From positions 1 to 64,000 of the forward strand of contig NZ_JACYVI010000007.1 of assembly GCF_014842265.1 (NCBI RefSeq): DNA of 64,000 bases, written 5' to 3'. Shown one piece after another: positions 9,643-18,157 of this stretch (the first letter of the stretch is position 1; each line of letters starts with the position of its first letter). A program made the position numbers and the translations under genes. The notes beneath the pieces were generated by a model. The model ran no database searches. It saw only the letters and a program-made list of their open reading frames with translations, and was not told the origin of the DNA. The DNA comes from Pseudomonas sp. CFBP 13711 (GTDB taxonomy: Bacteria; Pseudomonadota; Gammaproteobacteria; Pseudomonadales; Pseudomonadaceae).

Positions 9643-10559
9643 AAATCCGAAAAATAAAACGGGCTTTCAATCGAATAAAGCCCACCGGGCGCCAGGCCGT
9701 TATTGGCGTGCCGTTCCTGTGGCTGTTCCTGTTTTTCGCGCTGCCGTTTCTGATCGTCATCAAGATCAGCTTCGCTGAAGCAGACGTAGCGATTCCGCCG
9801 TATACCGAGATCTTCACCTACGTCGAGCAGAAGCTCGACATCGTGCTCAACTTCGCCAACTACGCCCTGCTGACCAGTGACGACCTGTACATCTCGGCGT
9901 ATCTGGGCTCGTTGAAGATGGCGTTCATCAGCACCGTGCTGTGCCTGTTGATCGGCTATCCGATGGCCTATGGCATCTCCATCGCCCGCAAAGAAATGCA
10001 GACGGTGCTGTTGCTGCTGATCATGATGCCGACCTGGACTGCGATCCTGATCCGCGTTTATGCGTGGATGGGCATCCTCAGCAACAACGGTCTGCTCAAC
10101 GCGTTTCTGATGTGGCTGGGCGTGATCAGCGAGCCATTGCAGATACTCAACACCAACCTCGCGGTGTACATCGGCGTGGTCTACTCGTATCTGCCGTTCA
10201 TGATCCTGCCGCTGTATGCGAATCTGGTGAAGCACGATCAAAGCCTGCTGGAAGCAGCATCGGACCTGGGTTCGAGCACTTTCAACAGCTTCTGGAAAAT
10301 CACCGTACCGCTGTCCAAGAACGGCATCATCGCCGGCTGCATGCTGGTGTTCATTCCGGTGGTGGGCGAGTTCGTCATCCCGGAACTGCTGGGCGGCCCC
10401 GAGACGCTGATGATCGGTAAAGTGCTGTGGCAGGAATTCTTCAACAACCGTGACTGGCCGGTAGCGTCGTCGCTGGCAGTGGTCATGCTGTTGATCCTCA
10501 TCGTGCCGATCATTCTGTTCAACCGCAGTCAGGCCAAAGAGCTGGAGGGCAAGGCATGA
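9639..10559 (+). CDS. spuG: Polyamine ABC transporter permease (PotH type)
   Basis: A 306-residue inner-membrane permease with about six hydrophobic segments (first near VIGVPFLWLFLFFALPFLIVI). The EAA coupling loop EAASDLGSSTFNSFWKITVPLS contacts the SpuF ATPase. The start MKIRKIKRAF overlaps the spuF stop. It pairs with SpuH as the heterodimeric channel for putrescine/spermidine. Its own stop overlaps the spuH start as ATGA. Confidence 0.9.
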   Translation: MKIRKIKRAFNRIKPTGRQAVIGVPFLWLFLFFALPFLIVIKISFAEADVAIPPYTEIFTYVEQKLDIVLNFANYALLTSDDLYISAYLGSLKMAFISTVLCLLIGYPMAYGISIARKEMQTVLLLLIMMPTWTAILIRVYAWMGILSNNGLLNAFLMWLGVISEPLQILNTNLAVYIGVVYSYLPFMILPLYANLVKHDQSLLEAASDLGSSTFNSFWKITVPLSKNGIIAGCMLVFIPVVGEFVIPELLGGPETLMIGKVLWQEFFNNRDWPVASSLAVVMLLILIVPIILFNRSQAKELEGKA

Positions 10560-11446
10560 GAGGCTTCCGATTCTCGAACCTGATGTTGGTACTGGGCCTG
10601 ATCTTCATCTACGCGCCCATGGTCATTCTGGTGATCTACTCGTTCAACGCCTCCAAGCTGGTAACGGTCTGGGGCGGCTGGTCGGTGAAGTGGTACGTCG
10701 GGCTGCTCGACAACACCCAACTGATGAGCGCGGTCATGCGCTCGCTGGAAATCGCGCTGTACACGTCGATTGCGGCGGTGGCGCTGGGCACCATGGCGGC
10801 GTTCGTGCTGACGCGGATCACCCGATTCAAGGGCAAGACCTTCTTCGGCGGTCTGGTCACCGCGCCTCTGGTGATGCCGGAAGTGATCACCGGCCTGTCG
10901 CTGTTGCTGCTGTTCGTGGCGATGGCGCAGTTGCTCGGCTGGCCCGAGGAGCGTGGGATCGTCACCATCTGGATCGCTCACACGACGTTCTGTGCGGCGT
11001 ATGTGGCGGTGGTGGTGTCGGCGCGTCTGCGTGAGCTGGACATGTCCATCGAAGAGGCGGCAATGGACCTGGGTGCGCGGCCGTGGAAGGTGTTCTTCCT
11101 GATCACCATCCCGATGATCGCGCCATCGCTGGCGGCGGGGGCGATGATGTCCTTCGCGCTGTCGCTGGACGACCTGGTGCTGGCGAGCTTCGTCTCCGGC
11201 CCGGGGTCGACGACCCTGCCGATGGAAGTGTTCTCGGCGGTGCGCCTGGGCGTGAAGCCTGAGATCAACGCGATTGCCAGCCTGATTCTGCTGGCGGTGT
11301 CGATTGCGACCTTCCTGGTCTGGTTCTTCAGCCGCCGCGCTGAAAACAACCGCAAACGCGCCATCCAGCTAGCCATCGAAGAAGCTGCGGCAGACGGTTG
11401 GAAACAGCCGGACCTGCGTCGTGCAAAGGTGGTCGAGTCGGTTTGA
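10556..11446 (+). CDS. spuH: Polyamine ABC transporter permease (PotI type)
   Basis: A 296-residue inner-membrane permease with roughly six transmembrane segments and the EAA loop [21 protein letters not shown]. It is the second channel subunit with SpuG and the last gene of the spuDEFGH run. The C-terminal tail is charged and cytoplasmic ([19 protein letters not shown]). A pair of family-B REPINs follows and no T-rich terminator is evident, so the REPs may mark the transcript's 3' end. Confidence 0.9.
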   Translation: MRGFRFSNLMLVLGLIFIYAPMVILVIYSFNASKLVTVWGGWSVKWYVGLLDNTQLMSAVMRSLEIALYTSIAAVALGTMAAFVLTRITRFKGKTFFGGLVTAPLVMPEVITGLSLLLLFVAMAQLLGWPEERGIVTIWIAHTTFCAAYVAVVVSARLRELDMSIEEAAMDLGARPWKVFFLITIPMIAPSLAAGAMMSFALSLDDLVLASFVSGPGSTTLPMEVFSAVRLGVKPEINAIASLILLAVSIATFLVWFFSRRAENNRKRAIQLAIEEAAADGWKQPDLRRAKVVESV

Positions 11447-11480
11447 TCCCGATCACTGCTCCAGTGAGGTGTTCCCACTG

Positions 11481-11728
11481 GATGCACGCGATGCTGTAGT
11501 GGGACCGGCTTCAGCCGGGAAGGGGCCGGTGTGTGCGCTACAGATTTGCGGCGTAACGCACTACGCCTTCCCGGCTAAAGCCGGTCCCATAGGTTGGGGC
11601 TCTGGCCGGTTTCACCGGATGCACGCGATGCTGTTAGTGGGACCGGCTTCAGCCGGGAAGAGGCCGGTATGTACGCTATAGATTTGCGTTGTAACGTCCG
11701 CCGCCTTCCCGGCTAAAGCCGGTCCCAC
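11481..11728. repeat. Two tandem family-B REPINs after spuH
   Basis: GTGGGACCGGCTTCAGCCGG at 11499-11522 pairs with an inverse copy at 11567-11590, and the same arrangement recurs at 11637-11660 and 11705-11728. The lead-in GATGCACGCGATGCTG occurs at 11480 and 11618, so the whole unit has been duplicated with a 138-bp period. The 318-bp gap between spuH and the acylase holds nothing else that I recognise. Confidence 0.85.
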
Positions 11729-11764
11729 AAGTTGAGGCTCCAGCTAGACCCACCGTTCATACGG

Positions 11765-14164
11765 TTATCGCCCCGGCACCAACCTCAACACCTCTTTGCT
11801 GTTCCCCGCCACATCTCCTTCGCTGAACCGCTCCGGCGCGTACTCGCCGTTGACGTAGCGCTGCGCCTGATCGGCGTAGTGCTTGTCGAACAGCACGCCG
11901 CTCTGGCCCACCGGGTTGATCCCCAGGGCGTGGGCCGGGTCGGCGAAATCGATGAGGCGGCGCGTCGATGGTCCGTAAGTCACCGGCCACGGCGCGGGGC
12001 CCATGCTCGCTGACAGGTTGTTCGGCACCTCATGGGTACCGGGCGCCGCGAACGGCCCGACGTTGAACAGCATGTCCAGCGGCGGCTGTTTGCCCAGCGG
12101 ATGCTCGTGGGTCAGCGTATGCGCCTTGCCCCATGTCCACTCATCCGGGTTCTGCCCGTACAGCGATTTCAAATGTGAGACCGCTGCGTGCCAGGCGACC
12201 TTCACCGTGTTGTCGCGGCTCTCGGGCTCCCGAGAATGGCGATTGTTCCACCACGGCGAATCGGCGTCGGCAGCCAGTCGCGGCAGGGCTAGGTCAATGA
12301 GTCGTGTCGACAGCAGCGTCGTGAACATCCCGTCGCTGAGCTCGTCATGGAAGACTTGGTCGGTCAGGTTGAACAGGAACTGGTTGAACAGCGTCGCGCC
12401 CACCGAATCCACGGAGTACTCACCGTTCCACGCCGCCAACCGCTCCAGTAAATCGTGCTCTTCCGGCTCACTCACCACGCGGCGCAGCACCGGAATCAGC
12501 GGCGTCAGAATCTGCGCGGCGTAATCCGTCCGCGTGCCGAGCTGCAGCGCCTTGCTGTTCTCCAGATTCCATTTCACCTTGTCGTCGCTCAACTGGTTAT
12601 TCAACTGGCGACCGCGCTCGGGAAGATTGTAGTAACCCGGAATCTCCATCCCCGTCGGCGACACCGGCTGGAAGTTCGCCGAGACGATATAACCCCGCGC
12701 CGGGTTCTCTTCCTGCGGGTTGTCGCTGAAAGGGTAGAAACCGTTCTTGTCAGCCTGCTCGGAGCTGCCGTCGAGAATGAACGTCGGATTGACCCCCGCA
12801 GGCCGCTTCGGCAACTGCGCCGCCGCCCACCAGCCGATATCACCCTTGGCGTTGGCGTAGACGATGTTCAGGCCCGGCGACTGAATCTTCTCGGCGGCGC
12901 TGCGCATCTTCTCCAGCGTGTCGGCGCGGTTGGCGTCGTAGAAGCCCTGCAGGATCGGGTTGTCCGACTCGAGAAACGACCACCACATCGCAATCGGCGT
13001 ATCGCTCGGCTGTTGCGCCCCATTGGCGCCCAGCGCGTCATTGACGATCGGGCCGTGGGGTGACTGCCGCAAGGTGATCGTGACGGGGGCTTGACCCTTG
13101 ACGTCGATCTGCTCGGTGCGTGAGGTCATGTCCACCCAGGCGCCGTGGTACCAGACTTGGTTGGGGTTATCGGGGTTGGTCTTTTCACCGATCAGGTCCA
13201 GATCATCGTTCTGGAACATGGTCAGGCTCCAGCCGAAATCCAGATTATGGCCGAGCAGCGCGAAGGGGTTGAGCGCCTGAAAATGCCCGTACAGCTCGAA
13301 ACCCGGCGCGGTCAGCTGGGCTTCGTACCAGACCGCCGGCACCGAGAAACGAATGTGCGGATCACCCGCCAGCAACGGTTTGCCACTCTCGGTGCGGCTG
13401 CCGGACACCGCCCAGGCATTGCTGCCCTCGAACTGCGGCAGGCCGGCTTTCTCAAGCGCCTGCTGGCTGAGCAGTGCCAGGTCATTGAGGCCTTTCCAGT
13501 CGTTGCTCGTCAATGCAGGGGACTGGCCAAGGCCCCCTTGCGGCCGCCAGCCCATGTCGAAGACTTTCAGATACTCCGGGCCCAGTTGATCCCGCACATA
13601 GGTCATCAACGGCTCGGTGCGAAACGCCGCCGCAAAGCTGTAGGCCAGATAACCGCCGACGCTGAGGGTGTCTTGCGCCGTGAACGGCCGCTCGCGAATG
13701 CCCAGCACGTCGAACTCGATCGGTTTGGGATGCGTCGCCTGATATTGATTAATGCCGTCCAGATACGCTTGAAGCGCCTTCCACGCCGGCGTGTTCTTGT
13801 CCTGGCGCGCCACGTAGGCGTCGGCGTGCTCGCGGATGCGCAGGCTGCGGAACAGCTTGTCGGTGTTGACCAGCTTGGGGCCGAGGACTTCAGCCAGCTC
13901 GCCGCGCGCCAGCCTGCGCAGGATTTCCATCTGGAACAGGCGGTCCTGAGCGTGAACATAGCCCAGCGCGCGGTACAAATCGTCTTGGTTGTCGGCACGA
14001 ATATGCGGCACGCCGCGCTCGTCGTAACGCACGGTGACCGGGGCCTGCAGCCCTGCGAGTTTGATCTCGCCATCGCGGACCGGCTGCTTGCCGTGGATGT
14101 ACCAGGCGCCCGCGCCCCCGATGAGCACCAACACTGCGACGACGACATAAAGGCTGCGTTTCAT
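11765..14164 (-). CDS. Penicillin/AHL acylase family N-terminal-nucleophile hydrolase (HacB-like)
   Basis: A 799-residue precursor of the Ntn penicillin-amidase family. A hydrophobic N-terminal segment (VVVAVLVLIGGAGAW) exports or anchors it. The alpha part holds YDERGVPHIRADNQDDLYRALGYVHAQDRLFQMEI. Autocleavage is expected before Ser248 in GSNAWAVSG, the new N-terminus and nucleophile of the beta chain. LLAGDPHIRFSVPAVWYEA follows. In P. aeruginosa the acylase next to spuH is HacB, which can cleave acyl-homoserine lactones; the same position here suggests an ortholog, but substrate cannot be read from sequence. ATG 14164 (MKRSLYVVV) is chosen over a TTG four codons upstream. Confidence 0.85.
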   Translation of the reverse strand: MKRSLYVVVAVLVLIGGAGAWYIHGKQPVRDGEIKLAGLQAPVTVRYDERGVPHIRADNQDDLYRALGYVHAQDRLFQMEILRRLARGELAEVLGPKLVNTDKLFRSLRIREHADAYVARQDKNTPAWKALQAYLDGINQYQATHPKPIEFDVLGIRERPFTAQDTLSVGGYLAYSFAAAFRTEPLMTYVRDQLGPEYLKVFDMGWRPQGGLGQSPALTSNDWKGLNDLALLSQQALEKAGLPQFEGSNAWAVSGSRTESGKPLLAGDPHIRFSVPAVWYEAQLTAPGFELYGHFQALNPFALLGHNLDFGWSLTMFQNDDLDLIGEKTNPDNPNQVWYHGAWVDMTSRTEQIDVKGQAPVTITLRQSPHGPIVNDALGANGAQQPSDTPIAMWWSFLESDNPILQGFYDANRADTLEKMRSAAEKIQSPGLNIVYANAKGDIGWWAAAQLPKRPAGVNPTFILDGSSEQADKNGFYPFSDNPQEENPARGYIVSANFQPVSPTGMEIPGYYNLPERGRQLNNQLSDDKVKWNLENSKALQLGTRTDYAAQILTPLIPVLRRVVSEPEEHDLLERLAAWNGEYSVDSVGATLFNQFLFNLTDQVFHDELSDGMFTTLLSTRLIDLALPRLAADADSPWWNNRHSREPESRDNTVKVAWHAAVSHLKSLYGQNPDEWTWGKAHTLTHEHPLGKQPPLDMLFNVGPFAAPGTHEVPNNLSASMGPAPWPVTYGPSTRRLIDFADPAHALGINPVGQSGVLFDKHYADQAQRYVNGEYAPERFSEGDVAGNSKEVLRLVPGR

Positions 14165-14331
14165 CCGGGGGCTCAAATGAGAATCGTGAAGGTTTTGCAG
14201 GCTACAGATTTGTCTCGCGACTGGGTAGACGGACCGCCTATGGATTTAGGCCGCGTAACTTGCCACGCCGCAGCGGACAGATGACACTTCCGTGCGGCCG
14301 CTTCCCACACACACCCTCATCTGGAATTCCG

Positions 14332-15273
14332 ATGTCTGACACGTTCGATCCCGATCACCTGCGTGCTGAGCTGTTGCCGCTGAGCGTGTCCCAAGCGCCA
14401 TCTGAAGAAGCGCAGGCTTATCAGCGTTTCTACGGCCTGAACGCGCTTGGCCTGAATGGTTTGATCAGCAGCCGAATCGGGCGCTTTGAAGTGGGCGGTT
14501 ACGACATTGTCACGCAGCTGTGGATGCCCGAACAGCCGGTCGGCACGCTGGTGCTGATGCATGGGTTTTACGATCACATCGGCTTGTATCGTCACGTCAT
14601 CGACTGGGCATTGGGGCTTGGGCTGGCGGTGATTGCCTGCGACCTGCCGGGCCATGGATTGTCCAGTGGGGCGCGGGCAAGTATTACCGACTTCGCGGAG
14701 TATCAGGCGGTGCTGGATCGGCTTTTTGTCGTAGCCGAAAGCCTCAACCTGCCGCAGCCGTGGCACCTGTGTGGGCAAAGCACCGGCGGCGCGATTGTCA
14801 TCGACCACTTGCTGCATCACGGCGACGCCAGCCCGGCGCAAGGTCAGACCATCTTGCTGGCGCCGCTGGTGCGACCGCGTGGCTGGGCCTTGTCGAAACT
14901 CAGCTATTACCTGCTGCGCGGCTTCGTCAAAGCCATCGACCGGCGCTTCAGCGAAAACTCCAACGCCCCGACCTTTCTGCCGTTCCTGCTAGCGGACCCG
15001 TTGCAGCCGCGGCGCCTGCCGACCGTCTGGGTGGGCGCGCTGGCCAAATGGATCGAGCGCATCGAACGCGCGCCCCGCAGCCGCCGCAGCCCGCTCATCG
15101 TGCAGGGCGAGTCGGACATGACTGTGGACTGGAGACATAATCTGCCAGTGCTCAAGGACAAGTTCGCCGAGCCGCAGATCTTCATGCTGCCCGAAGCGCG
15201 GCATCACCTGGTGAACGAGTCACCCGAGCTGCGGGCGCGGTTTTTTGAGTTTCTGACGCAGCGGATGGGGTAG
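14332..15273 (+). CDS. Alpha/beta hydrolase (lysophospholipase-like)
   Basis: A 313-residue alpha/beta hydrolase of the serine aminopeptidase S33/Hydrolase_4 type. The oxyanion region is VLMHGFYDHIGLYRHVID, the nucleophile elbow is GQSTGG, a late Asp lies in VQGESDMTVDW and the catalytic His in EARHHLVNES. No signal peptide is seen, so it is probably cytoplasmic. The start MSDTFDPDHL at 14332 fits the family; an in-frame upstream ATG would add a low-complexity leader. The gene is divergent from the acylase. Its substrate, perhaps monoacylglycerol or lysophospholipid, is inferred only from family. Confidence 0.8.
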   Translation: MSDTFDPDHLRAELLPLSVSQAPSEEAQAYQRFYGLNALGLNGLISSRIGRFEVGGYDIVTQLWMPEQPVGTLVLMHGFYDHIGLYRHVIDWALGLGLAVIACDLPGHGLSSGARASITDFAEYQAVLDRLFVVAESLNLPQPWHLCGQSTGGAIVIDHLLHHGDASPAQGQTILLAPLVRPRGWALSKLSYYLLRGFVKAIDRRFSENSNAPTFLPFLLADPLQPRRLPTVWVGALAKWIERIERAPRSRRSPLIVQGESDMTVDWRHNLPVLKDKFAEPQIFMLPEARHHLVNESPELRARFFEFLTQRMG

Positions 15274-15310
15274 GGCTCGGAGGGCGGGTTTCCCGTCTGA
15301 TATAGCGAAT

Positions 15311-15390
15311 GTGGGACCGGCTTTAGCCGGGAAGGCTTGAGTGGTCACACCGAAAGGAGAGGGTGTTCAAACAGTACTCTTCCCGGCTGA
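15311..15390. repeat. Family-B REP plus partial inverse copy
   Basis: GTGGGACCGGCTTTAGCCGG begins at 15311. An inverse half, CTTCCCGGCTGA, lies at 15379-15390, immediately beyond the DUF2059 stop codon. It lies between two convergent genes. The second copy has lost its distal half. Confidence 0.75.
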
Positions 15391-15392
15391 TG

Positions 15393-16133
15393 TTATTTGA
15401 CAGTCTGCCCCACCGCCAATCCCGCGCGAACGGCGGCCAGCGCGGCGTTGTAATAGGCCTTGCCCTCGTTGGACTCGGCGAAGGTCGCGAACTCGTCCAG
15501 CTCGCCATCCGACAGGTCGCGGTACACGTAAAGCAGCGTGTTGTTCACGTCCTTGCCGATCTGCCCCATGAGCCGCTGACGCTGACTGTCGAGCATCGCC
15601 TGGGTCGTTCCGCCGCCCATCAGGCCCGGAATCATTGAACTCAGGCTGTCGGCGGCGACGCCCGCAATCGCCATGCTGACCTCGGCGCCGGCTTCCTTGG
15701 CGGGGAGCGCGTTGGCCAAGTGGCCGATGATCAGCAGGCGGTTGTCGTCGGCCTGGATGTGCGGCAGGCCTTGGGCGTTTTTGGCCAGTTGGTCCGGGCG
15801 CGTCGCGGTGAGCTCGGCGTTGACGATCTTACGGCCCAGGGGCGACTGGAAAAACTGCAGTGCAGGGTTAGGGTCTTGCAGCGTCTGGCGCAGCATTTGC
15901 TCCCCGCGCTGGTCCATCGCCTGGGGCGCGAAACGCTGATTGCTGTTGCTCACCAGGGCGTCGAACACGGCCGGCGGAAGGCTGTTGCGGTAACGCTGCT
16001 GAGCGGCTTTCAAGGCATCGACAAAATGAGCGCGTTGTTCCGGCCAGCCGGCGAGCGTGTACAGCTGATCGTGGCCGTCTGCCCAGGCGGGCAAAGTGCA
16101 GAACATCAACAGCAGGAAAAACAGACGGCGCAT
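15393..16133 (-). CDS. Exported DUF2059-domain protein
   Basis: A 246-residue protein with a clear Sec signal peptide (MRRLFFLLLMFCTLPAWA|DG). The helical mature part ends with the DUF2059-like stretch LMGQIGKDVNNTLLYVYRDLSDGELDEFATFAESNEGKAYYNAAL. Proteins of this family are periplasmic and of unknown function. The ATG at 16133 is chosen because it opens the signal peptide; the frame stays open far upstream on the opposite strand of the next gene, but that part is antisense shadow. It is a single gene, convergent with the hydrolase and divergent from the dioxygenase. Confidence 0.8.
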   Translation of the reverse strand: MRRLFFLLLMFCTLPAWADGHDQLYTLAGWPEQRAHFVDALKAAQQRYRNSLPPAVFDALVSNSNQRFAPQAMDQRGEQMLRQTLQDPNPALQFFQSPLGRKIVNAELTATRPDQLAKNAQGLPHIQADDNRLLIIGHLANALPAKEAGAEVSMAIAGVAADSLSSMIPGLMGGGTTQAMLDSQRQRLMGQIGKDVNNTLLYVYRDLSDGELDEFATFAESNEGKAYYNAALAAVRAGLAVGQTVK

Positions 16134-16319
16134 TAGAGACTCCTGTCGGCAGGCCGCCATTCTCGGTGGGGCAGCGGGGATTTGTCGAGTTAACACTTGC
16201 CAGACCCCGCTAAAAACCGTGGGTTCGATCAGTGGTCGGGCAAAACCGCCGGGCGTATTCAAACCCGCAAAAATATTCCTCATTCGCCGGACTGCAGGCC
16301 CTGTCGGATTAATCGGCGT

Positions 16320-16967
16320 ATGGATACTATGCGCGCCATGCGCATATCCCCTGATCACCCGCTGCTGTTGCGAATCGTCGACGACCTGGCCGAGCGTGGC
16401 TGGTCGCAGCAGAACATCTTCCTGCCCGACACTCTGACCCGAGAGCTGGCGCTTGAATGCCGCACGCGTGCCGTTCAGGGCGAGCTCGCACCTGCTGCGG
16501 TGGGGCGCGGGCCGGCGCAGGAGGTTCGAGAGGGGATTCGCGGCGATCACATTCAGTGGCTGGAAGCGGGGCAGGCCGAACCGTGCGATCGCTATCTGGA
16601 TCTGATGGAGAGCCTGCGTCAGGCGCTGAACCGAGGCCTGTTTCTGGGCCTTGAGGACTACGAAAGCCACTTCGCGCTCTATCCGCCAGGGGCCTTCTAC
16701 CTCAAGCACGTGGACCGTTTTCGCGATGACGACAAACGCATGGTCTCGGCGGTCGTCTACCTCAATGACGGCTGGTTGCCAGAACACGGCGGCCAGTTGC
16801 GGATGTACCTCAAAGACGGTGTCGAGTATGACGTGCAACCCACCGGCGGCTGCCTGGTGGTGTTCCTTTCGGGCGACATGCCCCACGAAGTCATGCCCTC
16901 GACCCGCGAGCGACTGTCGCTGACCGGCTGGTTCAGGCGGCGCGGGAACGAGCCGTTTGAGCTGTAG
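16320..16967 (+). CDS. 2-oxoglutarate/Fe(II)-dependent dioxygenase (prolyl 4-hydroxylase-like)
   Basis: About 215 residues. The double-stranded beta-helix fold carries the iron triad: HVD in FYLKHVDRFRDDDKRMVSAV and a distal His in GDMPHEVMPSTRERLSLTGWF, where the Arg binds 2-oxoglutarate. YLNDGWLPEHGGQLRMYL is typical of the P4Hc group. The substrate is unknown. Three in-frame ATGs (16320, 16329, 16338) compete and none has a strong ribosome site. The stop codon lies in a degenerate family-A REP half (TAGCAAGCTCACCTCCAC), so the last residues may have been set by REP insertion. Confidence 0.8.
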   Translation: MDTMRAMRISPDHPLLLRIVDDLAERGWSQQNIFLPDTLTRELALECRTRAVQGELAPAAVGRGPAQEVREGIRGDHIQWLEAGQAEPCDRYLDLMESLRQALNRGLFLGLEDYESHFALYPPGAFYLKHVDRFRDDDKRMVSAVVYLNDGWLPEHGGQLRMYLKDGVEYDVQPTGGCLVVFLSGDMPHEVMPSTRERLSLTGWFRRRGNEPFEL

Positions 16968-16981
16968 CAAGCTCACCTCCA

Positions 16982-17385
16982 CAAGTCCTGCAGCAGCCGG
17001 AGATTACAAGCCGACTCCGATCCCGTGGGAGCAAGCTTGCTCGCGAAGGCTTACTTTCCGTCTACAGAGAAAGTAGCTGAATGTGCTGGCCTATTCGTGA
17101 GCAAGCTCACTCCCACAAGTCCTGCGGTAGCCGGAGATTGCAAGCCGACCCGCGATCCCGTGGGAGCGAGCTTGCTCGCGAAGGCATAGGTTCATTCCCC
17201 AGAGAAAGCGGCTGAATGTGCTGGCTTATTCGTGAGCAAGCTCACTCCCACAAGTCCTGCGGTAGCCGGAGATTGCAAGCCGACCCGCGATCCCGTGGGA
17301 GCGAGCTTGCTCGCGAAGAGGCCCAGACATCCGCTACATATTGAGCGCCTGAAATGCCGCCTTCGTGAGCAAGCTCACTCCCACA
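16982..17385. repeat. Tandem array of three family-A REPINs, ~135-bp period
   Basis: Units begin at 16982, 17116 and 17251, each with CAAGTCCTGC, a GCCGGAGATT linker and then GTGGGAGC[A/G]AGCTTGCTCGC, a spacer with AGAGAAAG..GCTGAATG, and the inverse REP GTGAGCAAGCTCACTCCCAC. Periods are 134 and 135 bp. The third unit has a different spacer (GAGGCCCAGACATCCG). From 17386 to 17614 I see no gene, only the leader of the next one. Confidence 0.9.
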
Positions 17386-17614
17386 TGGACGGTGTTTGCT
17401 GCGCAACAGCGGCATGACGGCTCCTACAGGATTTGTGGTTTCTGCCCGACACCGCTCGGTCCAACATGAAATCTTCTACATCCAGCCACTCGGCGAAATA
17501 CTTCGCGGCCAACCGCAGCTAAGGTAAAGGTCGTTCCTGAGCGGTTGTCTGTCGGGGTGAAGAGACTTCGACTCCCGAACCCGCCAGCCGCACATCGATA
17601 AAAACGGAGAGATC

Positions 17615-18052
17615 ATGAAGACGTTATTCGCTAGAACTGCCCTTGCCGGACTGCTGCTGGGGGCTAGTGTCCTGGCCCAGGCCGCCGACATCCCTCGCAC
17701 GGCATCGCCTGCAGGCGCCGAGGTTTACATTATCTCGCCGAAGGACGGCGCGACGGTCAATGGCGCCTTCAAGGTGCAGTTCGGCCTTAAGGGCATGGGC
17801 GTCGCCCCGGCCGGCGTTGACGTCCCGGACACCGGCCATCATCACCTGCTGATCGACGTCAAGGATCAGCCCGACATGACCGCGCCGCTGCCGACCACCG
17901 ACAACATCCGCCACTTCGGCAAGGGCCAGACCGAAACCGAGCTGAACCTCACGCCGGGTCAGCACACCCTTCAATTGCTGGTCGGCGACAAGAACCACGT
18001 GCCGCTGAACCCGCCGGTCGAGTCGCAGAAGATCACCATTACGGTGAAATGA
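17615..18052 (+). CDS. Exported DUF4399-domain protein
   Basis: A 145-residue protein with a signal peptide (MKTLFARTALAGLLLGASVLAQA|AD) behind a GGAGAG ribosome site. The mature part matches DUF4399: EVYIISPKDGATV, KVQFGLKGMGVAPAGV, then the His-rich TGHHHLLID and LTPGQHTLQLLVGDK. The family is a small periplasmic beta-sandwich; the conserved GHHHLLID could bind metal, but the function is unknown. It is monocistronic and convergent with serA across a shared terminator. Confidence 0.82.
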   Translation: MKTLFARTALAGLLLGASVLAQAADIPRTASPAGAEVYIISPKDGATVNGAFKVQFGLKGMGVAPAGVDVPDTGHHHLLIDVKDQPDMTAPLPTTDNIRHFGKGQTETELNLTPGQHTLQLLVGDKNHVPLNPPVESQKITITVK

Positions 18053-18105
18053 CTCACCGCAGATGGGTCGTCTCACGTACAGCCCGCGTGATGCGTGATT
18101 TGCGC

Positions 18106-18138
18106 AAAAAAAAGGAGACCCTAAGGTCTCCTTTTTTA
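18106..18138. terminator. Bidirectional rho-independent terminator
   Basis: AAGGAGACC / GGTCTCCTT stem with a CTAA loop, preceded by eight A and followed by six T. The A and T tracts on both sides let it serve the DUF4399 gene on the plus strand and serA on the minus strand. Confidence 0.92.
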
Positions 18139-18157
18139 TCATCTCGAAACCACCGCT

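Noticed and set aside
16134..16982. Extension of the DUF2059 gene upstream across the dioxygenase
   Set aside because: The extension is antisense to a motif-complete dioxygenase, and the signal peptide beginning at 16133 marks the real start.
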